A DNA stretch of 9,321 bases from Betaproteobacteria bacterium (GTDB taxonomy: Bacteria > Pseudomonadota > Gammaproteobacteria > Burkholderiales > Rhodocyclaceae), in assembly GCA_020047725.1 (NCBI GenBank), contig JAIFNM010000045.1, positions 1-9,321 of the forward strand, read 5' to 3'. Shown piece by piece: positions 1 through 4,408 of the stretch. Within the stretch, counting starts at the first letter, position 1. Every line of letters starts with the position of its first letter. The position numbers and the translations under genes were made by a program. The notes beneath the pieces were generated by a model. The model saw nothing but the letters and a program-made list of their open reading frames with translations. It had not been told where the DNA came from and did not search any database.

Positions 1-587
1 TCGGCCAGCAGTACGACAAATTCGTCGCCCCCCTGGCGACAGACGGTATCAGAAACCCGAACGCAGGTTTGCAGACGTTTGGCCACCGATAGCAGCAGTT
101 GATCCCCGACGGCATGCCCGAGCGAATCGTTGATGTGCTTGAAGTGGTCGAGATCCATGTACAGCAGGGCGACGCGCTTGCCGTGGCGTTGCGCGAGGGC
201 AATCGACTGCGCCAGCCGGGCCGAGAGCAGGGAACGATTCGGCAAGCCGGTCAGAAAGTCGTGTTCGGCCATGAATGACATGCGTGCGGCGGACCCCTCG
301 GCAGCTTCAGTCATCGTCTGGGCGCGAACGGTCGCAATGACGAGGCGCTCATTGGCTTCACGCAACTGCGCTTCGGTTATTGCGCCGAGTTCGGCCTTGG
401 CGATTGCGGCCTTATCGCTCAGGTCGGCGGCCTCCTGGCGCAAGTCAGCCGTTTCCTGACGCAAATCTGCCGCTTCCTGGCGCAGATCGGCGGAATCCTG
501 CCGCCGGTCCGCGCTGTCCTGGCGCTGATCAGCCGCCATTTCTCCGGCAAGAACGGCAGCTTCGCGTTCGGCGAGTAGATCGCTCAT
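1..587 (-). CDS. Diguanylate cyclase (GGDEF domain) with heptad-repeat N-terminus; C-terminus beyond the window
   Basis: The start is ATG at 587-585. An AGGGA Shine-Dalgarno overlaps the stop codon of the KaiC-like gene 11 nt upstream, so the two are very likely co-transcribed. 195 residues are visible. Residues 21-55 are five tandem heptads of the form xRQ(D/E)xAD, followed by further helical sequence to about residue 100, which looks like a coiled-coil or helical stalk. There is no membrane segment or signal peptide. The GGDEF domain begins near residue 105 (HDFLTGLPNR at 109-118), continues with MDLDHFKHINDSLGH at 144-158, and reaches the signature GGDEF at 186-190. An RxxD product-inhibition site (RVSD, 177-180) sits the canonical five residues before it. 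Family knowledge predicts synthesis of cyclic di-GMP from two GTP with product feedback. The reading frame leaves the window at base 1, so the end of GGDEF and any EAL domain cannot be judged. Confidence 0.93.
   Translation of the reverse strand, partial: MSDLLAEREAAVLAGEMAADQRQDSADRRQDSADLRQEAADLRQETADLRQEAADLSDKAAIAKAELGAITEAQLREANERLVIATVRAQTMTEAAEGSAARMSFMAEHDFLTGLPNRSLLSARLAQSIALAQRHGKRVALLYMDLDHFKHINDSLGHAVGDQLLLSVAKRLQTCVRVSDTVCRQGGDEFVVLLA
423..527 (-). repeat. Five tandem 21-bp units encoding heptads in the GGDEF protein
   Basis: Codons 21-55 of the diguanylate cyclase form five consecutive 21-bp units translating as QRQDSAD, RRQDSAD, LRQEAAD, LRQETAD and LRQEAAD. Synonymous differences between units show the copies have diverged. 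The protein pattern (hydrophobic or basic first position, Arg-Gln, acid, Ala, Asp) is a strict seven-residue period, as in a coiled coil. Unit number could vary between strains without breaking the frame. Confidence 0.9.
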
Positions 588-598
588 TGGCAGTTTCC

Positions 599-2077
599 CT
601 ATTCGACCGTGTCGGCGACTGAAGTCTGCGTCGGTTGACCGCCGAGGATTCCTTCGTATTCGCGTACCGGATCACCGATGACGATTCCGGCACCCGTAAT
701 CTCGAACTGCCGAAGCTCGTCGCAGTGGGCGCTGCCGCGCACCTTGACAACGGCCATCACGCGTTTGAGCCGGCTCTCGATCTCGATGTAGCGCTGGACG
801 ATGATCGCGTCGGTGAGAAAGGCCGAACCGTAGGGGGAAAAGCGAAGATCGGTATAACGATCTTCAAGTTCGGAGGTCATCAGCACTGTTACACCGATAC
901 CGGACAGGACGGCGACCATGCGGAACAACGACTCTCTGAAATCTTCGCGAAAGATCGGCGCTATGGCGAGTTCAAATCCGGACAGCGAGTCGATTACGAC
1001 TCGTTTGGCTTTCATTTGATGAATGACGTCGATCAAGTTCTGAACGATTTCGTCAATCGACAAGTCGAGCGAGCGGGTATTGATCAGGCCGATACACCCG
1101 GCACGTACCATGTCATCAATGGTTCGTGTGCGTGACTGACTCGGCGTCTGTTCAAAGGCGACCATCACGCCGGGCTCGCCCAGGCGCACGCCTTCGGTCA
1201 GGAAGGCGGTGGCCAGGATGGTCTTGCCTGATCCGGACGGCCCGGCAACCAGTACGGAGTAGCCTGAAGGCAGGCCACCGCCCAGCATCTCGTCGAGACC
1301 CGGCACGCCCATGGTCAGCCGCTCGGTGCTGCGCGGCAGTGCCGGGGCCTCCGATGCGGTCCCGCTATCGTCCAGAACGAGCGCCGCCGGGAAGACATTG
1401 ATTCCGCTACTGGAGATGCGGAAGGTATGCATCCCCGGGAGAGTCGCCTGGCCGCGCATTTTCAGAACCTGTATCCGGCGCACCATCGAATTCCGATGCA
1501 CGCTTTGCTCCAGCGACAGCAGGCCATCGGCCACTGTGAACACGGGATGAGCGTCACTTTCAGACGAATGCTCACCGATCAGGAAGGTAGTGGCCTGCCA
1601 TCCGGAAAGATGTATCCCGAGTTGTTGAATGAACTGTTGCAGACTGATCGCACTGTCGGGACTATTTTTCGCCTCCCGCATGATCGAACGAAACGAATCG
1701 ACAAAAACCAGCCCCGGCGAGTAAGCCTCGACTTCTTGCGTAATGCGCGCCAGCACCTGGTCAAAATCACCGGTCGTGACTTCGTTGCTCAGGTTGACGA
1801 AACGAATCGATTCATTGATCTTGCTCAGGTCAAAAAATGAGAACTGTTGCTGGTAACGCAGCATCTTCAACGGTGGCTCACCGAGTACGGTGAAGAACAG
1901 CGCCGGTCGCTCCGAGGTGGCCAACGCAAACATGATCTGATGCGCCAGCGTCGTCTTGCCGGACCCCGGGGGGCCAACAATGAGATTAAAGGAGTATTCC
2001 GGCAAACCGCCACCCAGAATCTCATCGAGTCCAGGCACGCCGGTGGCGAGTCGGCGTATGGCCACTTTGTTGTTCAT
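599..2077 (-). CDS. KaiC-like double-domain RecA-fold ATPase
   Basis: This 492-residue protein has two tandem KaiC/RecA-like domains, roughly residues 1-235 and 250-492, each opening with the same phrase GVPGLDE(I/M)LGGGLP. Walker A motifs are GPPGSGKT at 35-42 and GPSGSGKT at 279-286; hydrophobic strands ending in Asp at LVFVD (123-127) and RVVID (359-363) are the Walker B candidates. KaiC family proteins are ATPases that assemble as hexamers; in cyanobacteria they form the clock core, elsewhere their roles are poorly defined. By eye, the KaiC Glu-Glu pair appears as Gly66-Glu67 in domain 1 and Glu309-Gln310 in domain 2. The cyanobacterial Ser-Thr phosphosites before the TD motif (422-423) appear as Ala-Phe. 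The ATG at 2077 overlaps the previous stop as ATGA, with AGGA upstream. The call of a KaiC-family ATPase is firm; a clock function is not supported, because no kaiA or kaiB is seen. Confidence 0.92.
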   Translation of the reverse strand: MNNKVAIRRLATGVPGLDEILGGGLPEYSFNLIVGPPGSGKTTLAHQIMFALATSERPALFFTVLGEPPLKMLRYQQQFSFFDLSKINESIRFVNLSNEVTTGDFDQVLARITQEVEAYSPGLVFVDSFRSIMREAKNSPDSAISLQQFIQQLGIHLSGWQATTFLIGEHSSESDAHPVFTVADGLLSLEQSVHRNSMVRRIQVLKMRGQATLPGMHTFRISSSGINVFPAALVLDDSGTASEAPALPRSTERLTMGVPGLDEMLGGGLPSGYSVLVAGPSGSGKTILATAFLTEGVRLGEPGVMVAFEQTPSQSRTRTIDDMVRAGCIGLINTRSLDLSIDEIVQNLIDVIHQMKAKRVVIDSLSGFELAIAPIFREDFRESLFRMVAVLSGIGVTVLMTSELEDRYTDLRFSPYGSAFLTDAIIVQRYIEIESRLKRVMAVVKVRGSAHCDELRQFEITGAGIVIGDPVREYEGILGGQPTQTSVADTVE

Positions 2078-2490
2078 GTTTTGTTTTCCTGTTCAGATTC
2101 CGCTGGCGCGGGCACCCAGACCGTAATCAACAAACGCTTGGTCAATGATTCGCCAATCAGGCTTGCCAGCAACTCGGTAAAGTTAACCAGCAAGGCATGA
2201 CACGCCTCAACGGCGTCAATCGACTCGCGAGTTGCAATGCGAGCCTGGAGGCCGGACAGCAAAATGGCGACATTCTCGTCATGTTCATCGATGGCGAGCC
2301 ACGGGTAGGTTTTGCTCGTTACGTGCAGTGAGCGGTTGAACAGCGCGTCGACTCCGCGCGTCCCGATCACCGGAACTAGCCGGACGGCGACCTGATGCCA
2401 GGTGCTGAGCGTGGCCTCAGCAATTGAGTTGGAATTGGGCACATCACCGGCGCCCTGAACCAATGTTCTACGTATCGTTTCATGATGCAT
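2074..2490 (-). CDS. Unrecognised 138-residue protein coupled to the KaiC-like gene
   Basis: I do not recognise a named family. Read from the ATG at 2490 the product is 138 residues, predicted soluble and mainly helical. A central stretch (VRLVPVIGTRGVDALFNRSL) leads to YPWL, then an acidic linker and two amphipathic helices including ACHALLVNFTELLASLIG; the C-terminal tail is charged. Its TGA stop overlaps the KaiC-like ATG (ATGA), so translation of the two is probably coupled and the protein is a candidate partner or regulator of that ATPase. The start is uncertain. The frame is open upstream to 2691, but a start there would overlap the microprotein gene, and the upstream translation looks non-native (rich in Arg, Ser and His). 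The ribosome site before 2490 is weak (GGGTG), so a GTG about 16 codons further in is an alternative. Confidence 0.72.
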   Translation of the reverse strand: MHHETIRRTLVQGAGDVPNSNSIAEATLSTWHQVAVRLVPVIGTRGVDALFNRSLHVTSKTYPWLAIDEHDENVAILLSGLQARIATRESIDAVEACHALLVNFTELLASLIGESLTKRLLITVWVPAPAESEQENKT

Positions 2491-2552
2491 GCCAGCACCC
2501 GGTGTTGATGACTTGTTGAAATTCAGCAAGCCTGAGCTGTTTTGAACGGTTT

Positions 2553-2627
2553 TTAACGCATGCCAAAAAATGACAGGACGGCGAGGATGATGACGACTGC
2601 GCCGACGAGATAAACGATGCTGTTCAT
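2553..2627 (-). CDS. 24-residue single-pass membrane microprotein
   Basis: A short reading frame from ATG (2627-2625) to TAA (2555-2553) encodes 24 residues. It begins MNSIVYLVGAV, continues as an unbroken run of Val, Ile, Leu, Ala and Phe, and ends FFGMR. Almost the whole product is one hydrophobic helix with a short polar N-terminus and a basic C-terminal residue, the layout of a small inner-membrane protein. AAAGGT lies about 8 nt before the ATG as a ribosome-binding site. From memory, similar 24-26 residue hypothetical proteins occur in other proteobacteria, but I cannot name a family. It is the first gene after the candidate promoter near 2821-2849 and lies 62 nt before the 138-residue gene, so it probably opens the KaiC-like/GGDEF operon. 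Standard length cut-offs would miss it. It could anchor or sense for the soluble products downstream; that is inference. Confidence 0.72.
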   Translation of the reverse strand: MNSIVYLVGAVVIILAVLSFFGMR

Positions 2628-2813
2628 GAGAGTTACCTTTCGCGTGTGTTAATGGATTCAAATCGCATTTTTCAAGCGATTCGCTGTGCAACGATTCCTA
2701 CATTACCCATTGCGACTAGATCGTTCCGTGCGCCAGGACACATAGCGTTCGGTTTGCCTAAAAAACGTTACTATTCAGGTCGAAGGGAAACACGCAAGTT
2801 GAATGCATTGATT

Positions 2814-2834
2814 CCCTCCTCTTAAAGGGGAGGG
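2814..2834. repeat. GC-rich inverted repeat overlapping the candidate -10 element
   Basis: Eight bases (2814-2821, CCCTCCTC) pair with 2827-2834 (GGGGAGGG) around a TTAAA loop, with one G-T wobble. No T-run follows on either strand, so a classical intrinsic terminator is unlikely. Because the repeat spans the -10 element of the candidate promoter, it could be a protein-binding site (operator) or a short hairpin at the 5' end of the transcript. Confidence 0.5.
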
Positions 2835-2849
2835 TTCGGTAATTGTCAA
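2821..2849 (-). promoter_or_regulatory. Candidate sigma70 promoter for the microprotein-KaiC-GGDEF operon
   Basis: On the minus strand a perfect -35 hexamer TTGACA (2849-2844) is followed, after exactly 17 nt, by TTTAAG (2826-2821), which matches four of six positions of the -10 consensus. It points toward the ATG at 2627, and the region before it contains only a decayed gene. The -10 hexamer lies inside an inverted repeat. This is pattern evidence only. Confidence 0.42.
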
Positions 2850-2942
2850 TCTGTTTGTCCTAAATTGTTGCATTTAGGCTGCTTTTTGAGCCCTGAAGTC
2901 ACCTCTCTTTGATCCATTTTTTGTCCGCATGTTGATCGGGGC

Positions 2943-3360
2943 TCAGATGAACGGCACCGACTGGCTACCAGTTCCGAGTGGTGCCGTTCCATCGAACTGG
3001 CTGCAGGTATTGCGCAAAATACCAGCGGCGCTGGGGGTCTGGATATTGATGAAAGGAACACCATTGCCGGCGTTGAGGATAGTCGGTTGCTGGCCGGTCG
3101 GGACGATCTTGCAGGCGACGATCTGGGCGTTGGCCAGCGGAACGAGAAGAATCTGGACACCGAGGGCAAGCAGCAGGCCGAAGGCCATGGATTTGAGTTG
3201 GGCGTGGCGTGATAGGGGTTGAGCTGCTCGACTCCTGGCTGCTCTGTCCAGTGTGTTTGCCGCCCGTGCTGGCGATTTCGGCCACGGCCATGAGCAGGCC
3301 ACGAGCCTTGTTGAAGATGATGCAGTAGCGGTTCTTTTTGACCCTTGATGAAACGGACAT
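2943..3360 (-). pseudogene. Frameshifted, truncated 5' remnant of a two-partner-secretion exoprotein (FHA/CdiA type)
   Basis: In the frame starting at 3360 the translation contains KKNRYCIIFNKARGLLMAVAE, the style of the extended signal peptide region (ESPR) found on large type V secreted proteins. The matching continuation is in another frame (open 3302-2943): RHAQLKSMAFGLLLALGVQ, then a hydrophobic core ending LANAQIVA (signal peptidase site), then PTILNAGNGVPFINIQTPSA and AAGILRNTCSQFD. This is the opening of the TPS haemagglutinin domain, where intact members usually read NTYSQFDV. The frame change falls between about 3270 and 3209. Resemblance stops after QFD; nine codons after the next two residues the frame ends in TGA at 2945-2943. 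The thousands of downstream codons typical of such proteins and the NPNL/NPYGI motifs are absent. The likely original start (before KKNRY) now reads GTC. This is a dead gene fragment; neither an intact exoprotein nor its TpsB transporter is in the window. Confidence 0.8.
2949..2989. repeat. Perfect 10-bp inverted repeat at the break point of the exoprotein remnant
   Basis: GAACGGCACC (2949-2958) is repeated inverted as GGTGCCGTTC (2980-2989) with a 21-nt spacer. The spacer itself contains a perfect 5-bp hairpin, ACTGG (2960-2964) and CCAGT (2968-2972), around a 3-nt loop. The element begins within two bases of the point where resemblance to the haemagglutinin TPS domain stops. It could be a recombination or insertion scar, or a transcription-stopping hairpin lacking a T-tract. 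Confidence 0.6.
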
Positions 3361-3474
3361 CGCCGAAGATGGTAACGACGAAAGCGGAAAAGCCGCTGGT
3401 TGCCGTGTGGCCGGCCGCGTAATCAGCCGTTTATTGATTGGAGATTAGTCTACTGCCGCTCAAATAATATCTTT
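3361..3474. other. Intergenic gap after the isc operon
   Basis: The 114 bases between the DUF2237 stop and the exoprotein remnant hold no gene I can support. A 5-bp hairpin AGCGG/CCGCT (3383-3387 with 3393-3397, loop AAAAG) is followed on the minus strand by TTTCG. It is too weak to call a terminator with confidence. Confidence 0.5.
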
Positions 3475-3864
3475 TCAGTTCAGATCAATGGCGTGACGCT
3501 TCAGGTCGTCAAGGCTTACGATATCCAGAGCGCTTTCATTGCACGAGTTGAGTACGACGCGCGGTGCTTTCCCGGCCTGCAAGGACTCCTGCCAACGGGC
3601 GGCGCAGAGGCACCAGCGTTCTCCGGCGTGCAGACCGGGGAAATCGAACTCGGGACGGGGCGTCGAAAGGTCGTTGCCGCGCGCTTTGGAAAACTCAAGA
3701 AATTCCTCGGTCAGTACCACGCAGACGGTGTGACTGCCGGCGTCTTCCTCGCTGGTATTGCAGCAGCCGTCGCGAAAAAAGCCGGTCAAGGGCTTGTCGC
3801 TGCAAACACCGATCGGCCCACCCAGCACATTGCGCTGGACACCGCCAAAGTCATTGGGGTTCAT
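3475..3864 (-). CDS. DUF2237-family protein at the end of the isc operon
   Basis: The 129-residue product matches what I recall of the DUF2237 family: NVLGGP near residue 12, the block LTGFFRDGCCNTSEEDAGSH (26-45), TEEFLEFSKARGNDLSTPRP (52-71) and FPGLHAGERWCLCAARWQES (75-94). Length is normal for the family and function is unknown. Cysteines are unusually frequent (21, 34, 35, 48, 85, 87, 108), including a CC pair and a CxC pair. It has no signal peptide or membrane helix, so it is probably cytosolic. Its ATG overlaps the iscX stop as ATGA, with only a weak ribosome site, so expression probably depends on translation of iscX. Position suggests, but does not prove, a role in Fe-S or sulfur chemistry; it could equally be an unrelated passenger at the operon end. 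Confidence 0.85.
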   Translation of the reverse strand: MNPNDFGGVQRNVLGGPIGVCSDKPLTGFFRDGCCNTSEEDAGSHTVCVVLTEEFLEFSKARGNDLSTPRPEFDFPGLHAGERWCLCAARWQESLQAGKAPRVVLNSCNESALDIVSLDDLKRHAIDLN

Positions 3865-4055
3865 GCCAGTTCATCGATCCAGGCTTGCTGGATCGCCTCC
3901 AGTACTTTTTCCCCGCAATGCCGGGTGTCGTCGTTAAAATCAGGCAAGGCGATGACCCAGTTCATCAGGTCAACAAAGTTGATTTTCAGTGGATCAACCT
4001 CGGGATGCGCTTCGGAAAGCTCGATGGCGAGATCGTTGATATCCGTCCATTTCAT
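3861..4055 (-). CDS. iscX: IscX, small acidic IscS-binding protein
   Basis: The 64-residue acidic protein starts MKWTDINDLAIELSEAHPEV and ends KVLEAIQQAWIDELA, following the IscX (YfhJ) pattern throughout, including the VDPLKINFVDLMNWV segment and the DFNDD acidic patch. In E. coli IscX binds IscS at the frataxin/ferredoxin site and modulates cluster assembly. I chose ATG at 4055 because AGGAG lies 8 nt upstream and the family begins close to the KWTD motif; the adjacent GTG at 4058 would add only one residue. It lies 8-11 nt after fdx and its TGA overlaps the start of the DUF2237 gene. Confidence 0.93.
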   Translation of the reverse strand: MKWTDINDLAIELSEAHPEVDPLKINFVDLMNWVIALPDFNDDTRHCGEKVLEAIQQAWIDELA

Positions 4056-4066
4056 CACCTCATCTC

Positions 4067-4408
4067 CTATCGTTTGCCTTCCTTGGTCATGTTGATCGAG
4101 TAACGCGGGATCTCGATCACCAGGGGTGTTTCATTGACGATGGTCTGACACGACAAACGCGAATTCGGTTCCAGCCCCCAAGCCTTGTCGAGCAAGTCAT
4201 CCTCCAGCTCTTCGGAAGGTTCCAAGGCGTTGAAGCCCTCACGAACAACGACATGGCAGGTCGTACAGGCGCAGGACATCTCGCAGGCATGTTCAACGGC
4301 AATGCCGTTTTCAAGCAGGTTCTGGCAGATGGACTCGCCTGCCTTGGCTTCGATAACCGCACCATCCGGGCAAAGCTCGACATGTGGCAGAACGATGATT
4401 TGCGTCAT
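4067..4408 (-). CDS. fdx: ISC-type [2Fe-2S] ferredoxin
   Basis: This 113-residue adrenodoxin-type ferredoxin supplies electrons for cluster assembly on IscU. Ligands follow the family pattern CX5CX2C...C: Cys42, Cys48 and Cys51 in HACEMSCACTTCH, and Cys87 in SRLSCQ. These are the same positions as in E. coli Fdx, and the family phrases PDGAV near the start, LDKAWGLEP and EIPRYSIN near the end are present. The ATG overlaps the hscA stop as ATGA, with GGGAG as ribosome site, so the two are translationally coupled. It is soluble and cytosolic. The C-terminus extends a few basic residues (TKEGKR), which is ordinary. Confidence 0.97.
   Translation of the reverse strand: MTQIIVLPHVELCPDGAVIEAKAGESICQNLLENGIAVEHACEMSCACTTCHVVVREGFNALEPSEELEDDLLDKAWGLEPNSRLSCQTIVNETPLVIEIPRYSINMTKEGKR

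Larger units (their letters stand above)
2628..2942. other. Gene-free stretch upstream of the KaiC-like operon
   Basis: I find no credible coding sequence here on either strand. The stretch holds a candidate minus-strand promoter (2821-2849), a GC-rich inverted repeat (2814-2834) and a 7-bp inverted repeat TGAGCCC/GGGCTCA (2887-2893 with 2939-2945). If the promoter is real, the transcript has a leader of nearly 190 nt before the microprotein ATG. I see no recognisable riboswitch in that leader. Confidence 0.6.

Noticed and set aside
423..527. CRISPR-like reading of the 21-bp repeats.
   Set aside because: The units are contiguous with no spacers, stay in frame and encode coiled-coil heptads.
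635..1135. Plus-strand open frame of 166 codons.
   Set aside because: It is antisense to the second domain of the KaiC-like gene, and its translation resembles no family I know.
2491..2691. N-terminal extension of the 138-residue protein to an ATG at 2691.
   Set aside because: The extension would run through the microprotein gene in another frame, is rich in Arg/His/Ser and has no supporting ribosome site; 2490 is preferred.
2887..2945. 7-bp inverted repeat TGAGCCC/GGGCTCA.
   Set aside because: The arms are short with a 45-nt spacer; this is expected by chance in a few hundred bases.
2846..3169. Minus-strand 107-codon frame through the exoprotein remnant.
   Set aside because: It is the third frame of the decayed gene; its Ser/Pro/Arg-rich translation shows none of the ESPR or TPS features found in the other two frames.
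3383..3397. AGCGG-AAAAG-CCGCT hairpin as the isc operon terminator.
   Set aside because: The stem has only five pairs, the T-run is poor (TTTCG), and it lies nearly 80 nt past the DUF2237 stop.
3400..4103. Overlapping plus-strand frames of 231 and 179 codons.
   Set aside because: They lie opposite DUF2237 and iscX, both recognisable on the minus strand, and read as low-complexity shadow translations.
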